DNA of 64,000 nucleotides, from assembly GCF_001562255.1 (NCBI RefSeq), contig NZ_CP014301.1, positions 4,371,501 to 4,435,500 of the forward strand, in the 5' to 3' direction. The DNA comes from Bosea sp. PAMC 26642 (lineage in GTDB: Bacteria; Pseudomonadota; Alphaproteobacteria; Rhizobiales; Beijerinckiaceae). Positions 9,594 through 18,350 of this stretch are shown piece by piece (the first letter of the stretch is position 1; each line of letters starts with the position of its first letter). The position numbers and the translations under genes were made by a program. The notes beneath the pieces are model-generated. The model was not told the DNA's origin, searched no databases, and saw only the letters and a program-made list of their open reading frames with translations.

Positions 9594-10394
9594 ATGATCG
9601 AAGACCCACTTGGCGCAATCGATTACGACGAAGCGGGCGAAGGGCCGACGCTCGTTCTGGTGCCGGGATCCTGCAGCACCGGCGCCGCATGGCGACCGGT
9701 CGTAAGGGCGTTGGGCGGGCATTTCCGCACCGTCACAACGAGCCTGCCAGGCTACGGGGGCAGCGCTGAACGGCGCACTGCGGACGACACAAGCATCGGG
9801 CACGTTGCCGGAGCCGTCGAACGCGTTATCGAGCGAGCGGGCCAACAGATCCATCTCGTGGGCCACTCGTTCGGCGGTCTGACAGGGCTGGCCGTCGCCC
9901 TTCGGCGAAGGGTGACGCTCGCCAGTCTGACGATCCTGGAAGCACCGGCGCCAAGCATTCTTCCCGCGTGCGGAGAAGACGAGTTTTATCGCATGTTCCG
10001 GACGATGACCGATGCGTACCGCGCATCATTCATGGACGGTGACGAGTGTGCCATTGCCGCGATGATCGATTTCTATGGTGGTCGTGGTACCTGGGTCTCC
10101 TGGCCGGAGCGCGTACGTGCTTACGCAGTCGCGACGACCCCTGTGAACCTGCGCGATTGGGAGAGCGCCTACGCTCTCGCGTTGAACCGCGCATTCCTGG
10201 CCGAGCTGAAGCTTCCCGTCCTCGTTTGCTACGGTACTCTAAGTCATCCGTCGGTGCGTCGTGCCAATGCGTTGATCGGCGAGAGCGTCGGATGGGGCAG
10301 GACGCGCGCGATTGAGGGGGCCTCCCACTTCATGATCTCGACGCATCCGGGCGAGATCGCGGCAGTCATCGCGGCCCATGTTTCAGGCGCATGA
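9594..10394 (+). CDS. alpha/beta hydrolase
   Basis: A 266-residue alpha/beta-hydrolase fold protein. The oxyanion region is VLVPGSCSTGAAW, the nucleophile elbow is GHSFGG (Ser92), and the catalytic His lies in GASHFMIS near residue 246. I chose ATG 9594; an in-frame TTG at 9582 would add four residues. It resembles small esterases or epoxide-hydrolase-like enzymes acting on carboxylic esters in the cytoplasm; the substrate is unknown. It is monocistronic, with 380 bases of apparently non-coding DNA after it. Confidence 0.85.
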   Translation: MIEDPLGAIDYDEAGEGPTLVLVPGSCSTGAAWRPVVRALGGHFRTVTTSLPGYGGSAERRTADDTSIGHVAGAVERVIERAGQQIHLVGHSFGGLTGLAVALRRRVTLASLTILEAPAPSILPACGEDEFYRMFRTMTDAYRASFMDGDECAIAAMIDFYGGRGTWVSWPERVRAYAVATTPVNLRDWESAYALALNRAFLAELKLPVLVCYGTLSHPSVRRANALIGESVGWGRTRAIEGASHFMISTHPGEIAAVIAAHVSGA

Positions 10395-10776
10395 GGCAAC
10401 CTGAAATCGGTGACGGCGTGTCCGCTTCTACGCGTCGGGCCAACGTCAGCTCTTGGCGCGTTTGGTCCGGGCGGGGACGGCATTTCCGGCTCGCAGCTGA
10501 GCGCTGTGGCGACAGAACGGAGAGAATTCTTAGCTTGCCGGGCTTGTGTAATGCGAGCACCTGGCCGGTTATGCATCTGAATAAGCGACAGACATCTGTG
10601 CCCTCAGCCGACATGTAGAACGTCTGGTTTCGGGCAATCAATTGAATCTGCGGGCCGAGCTCATGACGATTTCACCGCAGGATGAAATCCGGCTCTGTAA
10701 ACGTTTTGCCATTCAAATCGGCATAGAATTCGACATGGGATAATGTTTATATGCCACGTCACCTAATATCGGATTA
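10395..10776. other. intergenic, turning AT-rich
   Basis: No gene is supported. GC content falls sharply from about 10650 onward, continuous with the AT-rich HigA-like/LysE pair, which marks the edge of transferred DNA. Confidence 0.4.
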
Positions 10777-11112
10777 TCACCTATTTTTTTCATTACCGGA
10801 AACGTAGTCATAATCATATTGGGCCTGCATCCAATATGACATCGGTATATTGAATGCATTCTGAAGTTTTTCTGCGACGATCATATCGACCGGTCGATCG
10901 CCTTCAATGATTTCATAGAGAACATACGGATTGATCTCCCAGATCGTGGCGAATTCGAAGACGCTCAGGCCTAGCGGCTTCAGCCACTCGGACTGAATAA
11001 TGGCGCCCGGATGCCGAACGGGCTGCAATCGCTTCCGTCGCAACGAAAATGTTTGAACGGAATCCATGAGATTTCTGATGACGTTCTTTGATTCCTGCAT
11101 GTCATTCTCCAA
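10777..11112 (-). CDS. HigA-like XRE antitoxin, without a toxin partner
   Basis: 111 residues (107 if Met at 11100 is used). The core HPGAIIQSEWLKPLGLSVFEFATIW ... IIEGDRPVDMIVAEKLQNAF ... YWMQAQYDYD matches the HigA/VapI antitoxin family: a helix-turn-helix followed by the typical PxxWxxLQxxYD-like tail. HigB toxins normally lie immediately upstream of higA; here only about 50 bases separate it from the upstream LysE gene, so no toxin is present. It may act as a solitary DNA-binding regulator. Base composition is clearly more AT-rich than that of its neighbours. Confidence 0.75.
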   Translation of the reverse strand: MENDMQESKNVIRNLMDSVQTFSLRRKRLQPVRHPGAIIQSEWLKPLGLSVFEFATIWEINPYVLYEIIEGDRPVDMIVAEKLQNAFNIPMSYWMQAQYDYDYVSGNEKNR

Positions 11113-11161
11113 TGCTAATCTGTCCAGAATTCACCGTCGCGGATAGTAATCTTACCAAATT

Positions 11162-11803
11162 TTACTGTATTGATTTTAGTAATACATTAACTATAATATA
11201 AACCGCATAGAAAACCATGCCGACCGCAAGTGCTGTGCGAATATATGGATAAAGAAATAAGCCTGTTTTCCGTCTGGAAAAGTAGTTGCAGAATATCCCA
11301 ATGAACGAGAACCATGAGACAGCCATGACGAAGACGATGGCGCACGCCGTCTCACCCGAAGAACCGATTTTCGGATTGGCAATAAAAAAACTGAAAAAGA
11401 AGGGTATCGTGATCGGATTCGACAGAGACGCGACCATGCCGAGAGCAAACGCCTGAGATATCCGCTTGACAGAATTGCGTTGAAGCTCGACGTCGCTTTT
11501 CTGTGCTTGCTGCAGCAGTCGTATCGCGGAGCGGACAAGCATCGCGGCAAATATCAGGCTGAAAAGGATTTCGAGCTGGTCGGTTCGGTCGATAAGGGCC
11601 GAGCCCTGGACTGCGATCGCCGCTGCGATGGTCGCGCCGCACGCGATTCCGAGTGCGGCCGCAAGAGGACGCGCGACCGACGATGCAAGGCCCACCCGCA
11701 AAACAACCAGAAGATTTGGCCCCGGAGATACAAGCATAAACGCATATGGAATCGCCAGAGACGAGATCTGCATTATGATGATCTTTATATCTGAGTTAAA
11801 CAT
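11162..11803 (-). CDS. LysE/RhtB-family amino-acid exporter
   Basis: 213 residues with about six hydrophobic segments. The N-terminal PYAFMLVSPGPNLLVVLRVGL and the central FALGMVASLSNPITIPFF are hallmarks of the LysE/RhtB family, inner-membrane exporters of amino acids or homoserine lactones. A start at 11773 (MQISSL) is equally possible. It sits just upstream of, and co-directional with, the HigA-like gene, and both are AT-rich, so they probably arrived together. The orphan regulator could control export; this is inference. Confidence 0.85.
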   Translation of the reverse strand: MFNSDIKIIIMQISSLAIPYAFMLVSPGPNLLVVLRVGLASSVARPLAAALGIACGATIAAAIAVQGSALIDRTDQLEILFSLIFAAMLVRSAIRLLQQAQKSDVELQRNSVKRISQAFALGMVASLSNPITIPFFFSFFIANPKIGSSGETACAIVFVMAVSWFSFIGIFCNYFSRRKTGLFLYPYIRTALAVGMVFYAVYIIVNVLLKSIQ

Positions 11804-11917
11804 TCGATTCTTCTCTATCTGTAGAGAGCAGAATTCAGGAAGTATTGCTGCGGATATCGGTCGATACCTTGTTTCACGCGTAAAAACAGACGCCTCACTC
11901 GATACGTTTCACGCCGT

Positions 11918-12166
11918 TTATTGAGTAAGCTGATGCCGCTTGTCTTGAAGACATGAGCCGAAGCGAACAACATTCAGAGGCAGAAGAATGCAGTGGAGCG
12001 CCAGGACAGGCATGAGCCCAAGCAGCGCGCCGTAGGTGATGAACAGCAGATTGGCCGCGATGGCTGCGGCGCGCAGCGAAAGCATTTGTTTGCAACAGAA
12101 CGCTGCGACCGTTGCGCCGGCAGCCAAAAAGCCGATGACCTCCGTGAACGCGAGGGAAGCGTTCAT
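11918..12166 (-). CDS. small integral membrane protein, LLPLNVVR motif
   Basis: 82 residues with two to three hydrophobic helices: FLAAGATVAAFCC, AANLLFITYGALLGLMPVLALHCILLPLNVVRF. The end motif HxxLLPLNxxRF is shared by small Hyphomicrobiales membrane proteins and by the membrane part of some cyclic-nucleotide-binding-domain proteins, from memory. No partner domain is present. The function is unknown. Confidence 0.6.
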   Translation of the reverse strand: MNASLAFTEVIGFLAAGATVAAFCCKQMLSLRAAAIAANLLFITYGALLGLMPVLALHCILLPLNVVRFGSCLQDKRHQLTQ

Positions 12167-12205
12167 GGCAGGTGCCTCGGATCGATCGGGGGCTTGCTCA
12201 TGATG

Positions 12206-12508
12206 TCACGGGACAAAGGTAGTGATGACAGAAAATGCGCCGATGCACGCCCAGCTCAAAACAAGAAGAAAGTAGAATTCTGATTGGCTTGGGGGCTTCG
12301 CATCGGCTTTTTCTTCATCAAAAAATGGACGTGAGATCGCTTTATCGTTCGCCCGCATGTTGGCTTCGACGAAACGAACGTCGAATGGATCTGGATCGAT
12401 TTTGAAGCGCCGCTGATCAGGGGCGCCTTCAGTGCCGGAGATGAAATCCCCGTTCGGGTGAAGGCGGGCCGCCGTCGAGGAATTCCGAGGGAAGGTTTGG
12501 GACGCCAT
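12206..12508 (-). CDS. small protein with a C-terminal membrane anchor
   Basis: From ATG 12508, chosen because a good AGGAG lies just upstream, the product is 100 residues: a charged soluble part (PDPFDVRFVEANMRANDK) and one C-terminal membrane helix (FYFLLVLSWACIGAFSVITTF). It lies upstream of and co-directional with the small membrane protein at 11918-12166. The family is not recognised. Confidence 0.5.
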   Translation of the reverse strand: MASQTFPRNSSTAARLHPNGDFISGTEGAPDQRRFKIDPDPFDVRFVEANMRANDKAISRPFFDEEKADAKPPSQSEFYFLLVLSWACIGAFSVITTFVP

Positions 12509-12754
12509 GACCTGTCTCCTGCTGCTGATCGACAGGATCATCTAAGGCCAGTTCCGACGGGGATGCGCGTGAGGAAACTGTGAGTATTGCGGGAAGGTGG
12601 AAGGCTATCGCCGGGTGCTGCCGCGGCGTTTCAGATCAGAATATGCCGGTGAGCCGACACCGGACATCGACCGCATTTGCCTGCGTTGCTTCAACTATGC
12701 ATGTGCAGCGCGTCTGTACCGTCCACGAACTCCGCAGGGCGGGATCGAACCTGC

Positions 12755-14890
12755 CTAGCCAAGCCGGATCGGCCGTTCAGCAAGCTCGATCGGTTCGATC
12801 GGATACGTGACGGGAATGCTCTGCATCGGCGCAGGCGACGAGGAGATGCTCTGCACGGCAAGCGCCCTCGCCACCTGCGGCGCCGCCATGCTCGTGCCGG
12901 ACAGCCGCGCCGCACTGCCGCTGCGGGTGCCGGCAGCGAGCACGCCGCGCAGGGCGGTCGATGCGTCGGATATCGCCGACAGGCGCACGTCGCCGGCGCC
13001 CGGTGGGCTACCTGGCGGGCGGCGGCGACCTGCGGCCGCGTACTCGGTGGCTCTGCCCGTATCGCCATAATAGCCGCTGACGACGGTCACGTGCCCATGG
13101 GTGGCGATGCCGTTCAGCGTGCCGAACCGCCGCACGAGGGCCTCCGGTGGATTCTCGACCCGCGATGGCGCCCCGTCCTGCCCGAAGCGCTGATCCAACG
13201 GATCGTCGAAATAGCTCTGGCGCCCACCCCGGCTGTAGCCGAAGGGATCGTTGTCGCGCTGGATGCGGCAAAAAACCGGGCTCGCTAACGGACCGCCGCC
13301 CGTCAAGGTCAGGCTGATCGTCCAGCATCCCGACGGTGCGGCCGGCAGGCTCGGATCATCGGGTTCGGTCGGGGCGAGCGCGATCAGAACCCGCGACCAG
13401 CGGTCGTTGTAGCGGCCGGTCAGGCACTGCCCGACAATCACCCCATGGTGACGCAGGTCTTGCGGCGCGGGCGGCGTGTCGCCGGCCACAGGTGCCAGCG
13501 CGACCGTCAGCGGAATGGCGGTCTCGCATGGGATGCCATCGGGACCGGCGACGGCAAGCGCGAAGGTGGGCGCCGATGCGGCGTCGCCGGCAGCCGGCAG
13601 CCAGATCTCAAGATAGCTGGAGGTGTGGTCGTTGGGCTGAAGCCGCCAGGGCACCGGACAGGCAATCCCCGTGTTCAGTGCGCTCGCCGTGATCTCGCCG
13701 TTCATCCCCTCGCCGAAGCTGTTGCCTGATGGCATGACGAGCGTGGTCGGCTTGCCTTGCGCCTCCCGGGCGGCGACCAACTGCGCCACAGCCAGTTCGA
13801 GCGGATCCGAGCCGTCATGGGGCCCGCCGGTGAAGCCGTAGCTGAAGTTGACGACCAGCGGCAGCGGCGCGGTGTCCGTGCCGAAACAGGCCGCGGCAAC
13901 GGCGTCAGCCCGGTCGAAAATATAATGCAGAGCGCTGATGACGAAGGCGTCCTTGCGAAACCCGGTCGTATCGGCGGTGATCGCCGCGGGCAGTTGCACG
14001 GCGATGATGCGCAGCAGATCGAGATCGACATCCTCGCTCTCGCCTCGGCGCCCGGCCGCCGCATCGAGAACATGCGCACCATGCGAGGCGAAGTGGTTGA
14101 TCGAGGCGGTCCGTAGCCACGAGTTCTCCGCGGCTCCGGCCCTGGCATAGACGGCGTCTTCGTCCGGCCCGTGATCCCCCACCAGGGTATCGATATCATC
14201 GCGCGTGTACTCGCGGCCGAACAGAACCCGGCCATCGGCCGACGCATCCGCCGATTGCAGCCAGCAGAATTCGACACGCGTGCTGGTACCGGCAGCATCG
14301 CGGAAATTGCTGTGCGCAAACGGAATGCCGTCATCGATTACAGCAACGATGGCGGCTTTCCCGCCGCTGCCGAGCTTTGCCAGCAGCGCCGGATCTGCGG
14401 TGTAGGGCGGCCTGGTCTGCGTATCGGCAAGGGTCGTGACGCTTGCCTCGGGCAACGGCGCGTTCAGGTTGAAAACCGGCCCGTCGCCGAAGCCCTTTGC
14501 CGCCTGGCCACTCCGGATTGGCTTCGTCAGGCCCTCGAGACTGCGGTTGATGCAGCAGATATCGAGCGTACGGCGCTCGCCGCGATCCTCGAAGTCCAGA
14601 ACGACGGGCCAATACGTCATCCCGGTGGTCTGCGTCGGCAGGCCGGCCCAGATCATCGGGAGCAGGATCCGCACGGAGCGGGCCCCGCCATCCTTGTCGT
14701 GAAGGTGCGCCTCGCCCGCGAGGTCGATGAGCGCCTTGCCGGGCGGCAGTGCGATCATGGCGGGGACAAATCGTGCGTCCGAGAGAGGGACGTCCAGATT
14801 GGCATAAGCCGCGCCCCGGCCGAAGGTCCAGTCTTCGTAGGCGCCTGTAAACCGCAATGGAACTTCTGATTCGGGGCCGTCAGGGGTCAT
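12755..14890 (-). CDS. subtilisin-like S8 serine protease
   Basis: 711 residues. The S8 triad is readable: Asp186 in AVIDDGIPF, His270 in ASHGAHVLD and Ser667 in SGTSMAAPQ; the oxyanion Asn is in VMPSGNSFGEG. About 180 residues precede the catalytic core and a long insert (about 400-640) sits before the Ser motif. No signal peptide is seen, so export would need another route or it acts inside the cell. It is the last gene of a tight minus-strand trio; the gap to the PAP2-like gene is 25 bases. Substrate unknown; the role may be to process a product linked to its operon partners. Confidence 0.85.
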   Translation of the reverse strand: MTPDGPESEVPLRFTGAYEDWTFGRGAAYANLDVPLSDARFVPAMIALPPGKALIDLAGEAHLHDKDGGARSVRILLPMIWAGLPTQTTGMTYWPVVLDFEDRGERRTLDICCINRSLEGLTKPIRSGQAAKGFGDGPVFNLNAPLPEASVTTLADTQTRPPYTADPALLAKLGSGGKAAIVAVIDDGIPFAHSNFRDAAGTSTRVEFCWLQSADASADGRVLFGREYTRDDIDTLVGDHGPDEDAVYARAGAAENSWLRTASINHFASHGAHVLDAAAGRRGESEDVDLDLLRIIAVQLPAAITADTTGFRKDAFVISALHYIFDRADAVAAACFGTDTAPLPLVVNFSYGFTGGPHDGSDPLELAVAQLVAAREAQGKPTTLVMPSGNSFGEGMNGEITASALNTGIACPVPWRLQPNDHTSSYLEIWLPAAGDAASAPTFALAVAGPDGIPCETAIPLTVALAPVAGDTPPAPQDLRHHGVIVGQCLTGRYNDRWSRVLIALAPTEPDDPSLPAAPSGCWTISLTLTGGGPLASPVFCRIQRDNDPFGYSRGGRQSYFDDPLDQRFGQDGAPSRVENPPEALVRRFGTLNGIATHGHVTVVSGYYGDTGRATEYAAAGRRRPPGSPPGAGDVRLSAISDASTALRGVLAAGTRSGSAARLSGTSMAAPQVARALAVQSISSSPAPMQSIPVTYPIEPIELAERPIRLG

Positions 14891-14915
14891 CGTCTAGCGC
14901 TCCGGCGGCCGGATT

Positions 14916-16070
14916 TCAGAGCTTGAACTCGTTGAGAGCCTTGGCCCATAGCCATGCGAATAACGGGCTGCTCTGAACGGGCCCGGGGGCAGCCGCGCGG
15001 ACAAGACCCTTCGTCGCAGGATCCCCACTGCCGCCGGTGATCCCGGGCAGAAAATCCGCGAGGAGGAAATCGCTGTCCCGGGCCTCGTAGATCCGGGGCG
15101 TGGCATGGCCGCCCTGGCACTTGGCCAGAATGATCTGCCCGACCGCCTCGCCAAGCGCGGCTCCGGCCCACGTGTCGATCGGGTAATGCACGCCGGCCAC
15201 GGTCCGGTTGACCGCGATCCGCTCCGCCTGCTTGTAGAGCAGCCTGATCAGTCTCCCGCTCTGCGGGTAGTGCCGCTCGGCGGGCGGTCTGGCGTCGAGC
15301 TTCTTCAGCAATCCTTCCAGGACCGTTGCTGCCGCGAAGGCTTCGGCGGCATGGGCGCTTGGGAAGGTGCCATGCGCCGGCGTCGGGATCATCGGCATGA
15401 CCGTGGCTCCGAGACGGTCCGGCCGGCGGCAGGCAAGATGGTGCTTGGCCACCATGGCAACGTGCGAGGTGACGACCTGGGTGATGCCGATCAACTCGAA
15501 GGTCGAGCGATTGGCGTCGGCATTCAATCCGAGGATGCTGGCGAAATAGTCGATCGGATATCCGACCTGGGTCAGGATCTCGGCCGCCCTGTCTGAGCGC
15601 TGGTCGGCATAGCTGCGGATGTATTTGAGTTGCCGCCGGAAGAGATCGGCGGGTGGCCGGTGCAGCGCGATCAAAGGCTTTCGGCCATAGCTCAGTTCGA
15701 TGCCGTTGAACGGTTCGAGGCCGGCCGCCGTGCGGCGCTTCCCCGGCGTCCAGTCGAGGCGCTTCAGGACGTCGGTGAGATATAGCGAGGCGCGCACCCA
15801 GGCGGCCCAGCTTTCCATGTTCGCCGCCGGACCGATCGGAAGCGCGGCATAGACACCCGCTGCGGCCGAGCCGATATCATCGGACCCGGCGATGTGGCTG
15901 ATCGCCTGGGCGTTGACCGTCAAACCCTGGGCGAGCAGGGGACTGACGACCGTGCCTGAGATGAAACTGCCGATGCCGGTCAAGCCCGTCCCCGCCGTAC
16001 CGGCCGTCCCCGCCGTCCCCGCCGTCCCTGCAGTTCCGGCCGTACCCGCAGTTCCTGCAGCACTCGACAT
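14916..16070 (-). CDS. PAP2-superfamily / vanadium haloperoxidase-like enzyme
   Basis: 384 residues. The phosphate/vanadate pocket is complete: KHHLACRRP (K206, R213), PSAH (235-237) and RTVAGVHYPID (R286, H292, D296), i.e. KX6RP, PSxH and RX5HX3D. Length and spacing resemble the vanadium-dependent haloperoxidase-like group more than short lipid phosphatases, and no set of membrane helices is seen. Haloperoxidases oxidise halides with H2O2, while acid phosphatases of this fold release phosphate; sequence alone does not separate them. The N-terminus is a (GTA)7 low-complexity run. Middle gene of the regulator/enzyme/protease operon. Confidence 0.75.
   Translation of the reverse strand: MSSAAGTAGTAGTAGTAGTAGTAGTAGTGLTGIGSFISGTVVSPLLAQGLTVNAQAISHIAGSDDIGSAAAGVYAALPIGPAANMESWAAWVRASLYLTDVLKRLDWTPGKRRTAAGLEPFNGIELSYGRKPLIALHRPPADLFRRQLKYIRSYADQRSDRAAEILTQVGYPIDYFASILGLNADANRSTFELIGITQVVTSHVAMVAKHHLACRRPDRLGATVMPMIPTPAHGTFPSAHAAEAFAAATVLEGLLKKLDARPPAERHYPQSGRLIRLLYKQAERIAVNRTVAGVHYPIDTWAGAALGEAVGQIILAKCQGGHATPRIYEARDSDFLLADFLPGITGGSGDPATKGLVRAAAPGPVQSSPLFAWLWAKALNEFKL
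15993..16055 (-). repeat. 9-bp coding repeat, (Gly-Thr-Ala)x7
   Basis: Seven GTA tripeptides in a row near the N-terminus of the PAP2-like protein, coded by closely related 9-bp units. Such runs change copy number by slippage; multiples of nine keep the frame. Confidence 0.9.
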
Positions 16071-16084
16071 GGCATTGCATCCCG

Positions 16085-17728
16085 TTACGACAAGCCAGCC
16101 GCCCGAAGGGCAGCAGCAGCTTTGCGACCAAATCTGGAATCCGCCGCCGGATGGCTTCGGAGATAAGCGTCGATCGTGAAATCGGGCGTCTGCTTCAGAA
16201 GCATCCGACCGGCCTCGCGCAGGTCTTCGGTGCGATCCAGATTATGGAGTGCGACGATCTTGGTTCGCAGCGTAGACGAGTGTCGATCATTCAAAAGAAG
16301 CGAGCTTTCGGCGAGTTCGAGCGCCGTCTGGTATTGTCCAGCCGACAGATAAGCAGTCGCGCTCAACGATTCGTAGAAGTAGCGGAGCGGATCGAGAGGC
16401 GAGAGGCGCCGTGCCTTGTCGACGGCCTGGACTGCGGGTCCGCCCTCGTCGCGAAAAGCATGCAGCGTTCCGCGCAGCAACAATGAGAGCGCTTCGCTGG
16501 GGTTGTTCGCCAGAGCCGCCTTGTAGCGCTGTTCTGCAACGTCCAACCGCTTCAGCAGGTTGTTTTGTGCGAGACCGCTGATCGTCAGGCAGAACGCGTT
16601 GTCGGGCGATAGATCGAGAGCCCGGGCCGTGCAGTCGATTCCACGCTGCTTATCTGCCTCGATGTCCGTACTCCAGCCATTGAAGACGCTGAGGATGTAC
16701 CATTTGCCGAGCCAGGCATGGGTTTCGGCGGCGTAAGGCGCACGTCGCAGCGCTTCCTCCAGAAGCTCGCGCGCCCGCGCCAGATCGTGAAGCGTCGAGC
16801 GGTTCATCAGCCTGACCCCGGCGATGACCAGGCGGTGATCCTCGACATCGGCGAGACGCTGGCTCGCGATATGGCTCAGCGCCTCGTCGGCGATGGCGGC
16901 ACCGATCGAGCCGACGATGGCGGCGATGCCGTCGTCGGCGGACTGGAAGAAGGTATCGATCGAACTGGTGATCTGCCGCGTCCAGAGAATCCGGCCTGAG
17001 CGCACATCGATGAAGTCGGCATCCAGAACCAGCATTCCCGCGGATCGCCTGAGGCTGCCGGTGACGCAGAAATCCGCATGAAGACGCGAGCGCACCAGCG
17101 CGATATCGATGCCGCCGCGCGCGAACTCGCGACAGGAGAGGTGGGAGATCACAGCGAGCAGCCGCGAGCGACTGAGCGACCGGCACATTTCCTCGGCGAG
17201 CCAGTCGCTGATGGTCACATCCGCGGCATCGTTGGACACGGCACGGAAAGGCAGCACGGCGATCGCTGGAAGAACCGAAATGCCACCACCGCTCAGGGCG
17301 AGGCTGAACAGTCCGTGGAGTTGGGTCGGGTTCTGGCGTATGCCGCCCAGCCATTGGCTGAAGCCCGCCTCGCGGATGTCGAGCCCTTCCAGGAATTGCC
17401 CCTGTGCGGGATGGCCGACGAAGGTGACGCGCGACAGGTCGAGCGTCACCTCGGAATTGGTGCTTGTCAGCAACTCGGCGAAGCCCGAGCCCATCAGGGC
17501 CTTGATGTCGGCAAGCGCCCGGCGCAGGCTCTGGCGACCGGTATCGTAGCAGGCAACGCCCCACAGCGCTTCCTGCAGGAACGAACGCGTTCGACGTCCG
17601 AACGGCGCGGTGGCCAGCAGCGCAAACAGCGCCTTGTGCTTGGCGCCTGTTATCTCGAATCCATCCGCCACGCTCGACTTAACCGAGCAGGCTCCGAACA
17701 GATTGATCTCCAGAAGCTTGCCGTCCAT
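16085..17728 (-). CDS. SARP-type regulator with TolB-like and TPR domains
   Basis: 547 residues. The first ~90 resemble a winged-helix SARP/OmpR-type DNA-binding domain (LLEINLFGACSV ... KHKALFALLATAP ... RQSLRRALADIKAL). Residues ~150-280 resemble the CadC/adenylate-cyclase-associated TolB-N region (IAVLPFRAVSNDAAD ... GSLRRSAGMLVLDADFIDV). The rest carries tetratricopeptide-like helices (RAPYAAETHAWLGKW, AEQRYKAALANNPSEA). Proteins of this layout are transcription activators that sense a ligand or partner through the TPR part. It is first in the operon, 14 bases ahead of the PAP2-like gene, so it probably controls the operon it heads. Confidence 0.8.
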   Translation of the reverse strand: MDGKLLEINLFGACSVKSSVADGFEITGAKHKALFALLATAPFGRRTRSFLQEALWGVACYDTGRQSLRRALADIKALMGSGFAELLTSTNSEVTLDLSRVTFVGHPAQGQFLEGLDIREAGFSQWLGGIRQNPTQLHGLFSLALSGGGISVLPAIAVLPFRAVSNDAADVTISDWLAEEMCRSLSRSRLLAVISHLSCREFARGGIDIALVRSRLHADFCVTGSLRRSAGMLVLDADFIDVRSGRILWTRQITSSIDTFFQSADDGIAAIVGSIGAAIADEALSHIASQRLADVEDHRLVIAGVRLMNRSTLHDLARARELLEEALRRAPYAAETHAWLGKWYILSVFNGWSTDIEADKQRGIDCTARALDLSPDNAFCLTISGLAQNNLLKRLDVAEQRYKAALANNPSEALSLLLRGTLHAFRDEGGPAVQAVDKARRLSPLDPLRYFYESLSATAYLSAGQYQTALELAESSLLLNDRHSSTLRTKIVALHNLDRTEDLREAGRMLLKQTPDFTIDAYLRSHPAADSRFGRKAAAALRAAGLS

Positions 17729-17888
17729 GACGCTCGAGCCCGCCCCCGCAAGTCCGCCACCCGCAGATCCAAGACCTGCAGACTAGCAATGCAAGGCGAG
17801 AGACCACAACGCGGTTCACGCTTTTTTCACGCGCCAGCACTGAGGCCGGCTGAATATGCTGCGACTTATGGCAGTTGAAGAAAACGCA

Positions 17889-18086
17889 ATGGATAAGAAA
17901 ACCGTCGGAGTTGAACCTATGCCTATTCGGGACCTGGCGGATTTCCATTTGAGATGGTCTGAATTTCGAGAAGCTGCGCTCAAGGCATCGAATTCATCGG
18001 CTCTCGCCACGCAGGAACGCGAGACGATTCTATGGCTGATCCGCATGGCCGACAGGATCGGCAGGCGGGATCTGGTACGGGACTAG
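17889..18086 (+). CDS. small protein of unknown function
   Basis: 65 residues from ATG 17889 (an upstream ATG at 17856 is possible). The sequence PIRDLADFHLRWSEFREAA ... RETILWLIRMADRIGRRDL is amphipathic and helical with clear protein character, and is divergent from the SARP-type regulator. No family recognised. It ends just before the remnant DNA bordering the first IS21 element. Confidence 0.5.
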   Translation: MDKKTVGVEPMPIRDLADFHLRWSEFREAALKASNSSALATQERETILWLIRMADRIGRRDLVRD

Positions 18087-18087
18087 A

Positions 18088-18225
18088 CTAGGGACCGGCA
18101 CGACCGTTGCGGATAGGCTTCTCTCCCAATCTCCAATCGTGCAGACGGTCGGTTGCAAAATCGAACACATGGCGCATCGCAAGATGGGAGCACGGCGCGA
18201 TTTCGAACTGTAGGGCAGCGTCTCG
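18088..18225 (-). pseudogene. possible C-terminal gene remnant cut by the IS
   Basis: The frame entering from the IS boundary reads about 45 codons to a stop at 18088 (CSHLAMRHVFDFATDRLHDW). It has no start outside the IS and no recognised family. It may be the tail of a gene interrupted by the element. Confidence 0.3.
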
Positions 18226-18292
18226 ATGTCAACGGCGGTCGGATTCCAGGCCATCGGGGCGGAGTCAAAGCAGGCCAGTGGCGGCGCGGGCG

Positions 18293-18336
18293 GACGATAT
18301 GCAAAGGGCCCCGATCGGGGCCCTTTGCATATCGTC
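18293..18336. repeat. 44-bp perfect palindrome inside the IS
   Basis: The arm gacgatatgcaaagggcccc plus the centre gatc is followed by its exact complement, lying between the istB stop and the IS end. It can form a long hairpin or cruciform and may insulate or terminate istAB transcription, though it lacks a T-tract. Confidence 0.9.
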
Positions 18337-18350
18337 GTGCTCGTTTCTGA

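Noticed and set aside
10777..11803. Complete HigBA toxin-antitoxin system
   Set aside because: No HigB-like frame lies on either side of the HigA-like gene.
18293..18336. Palindrome considered as a rho-independent terminator
   Set aside because: No T-tract follows on either strand; kept only as a palindrome with possible stop or insulating role.
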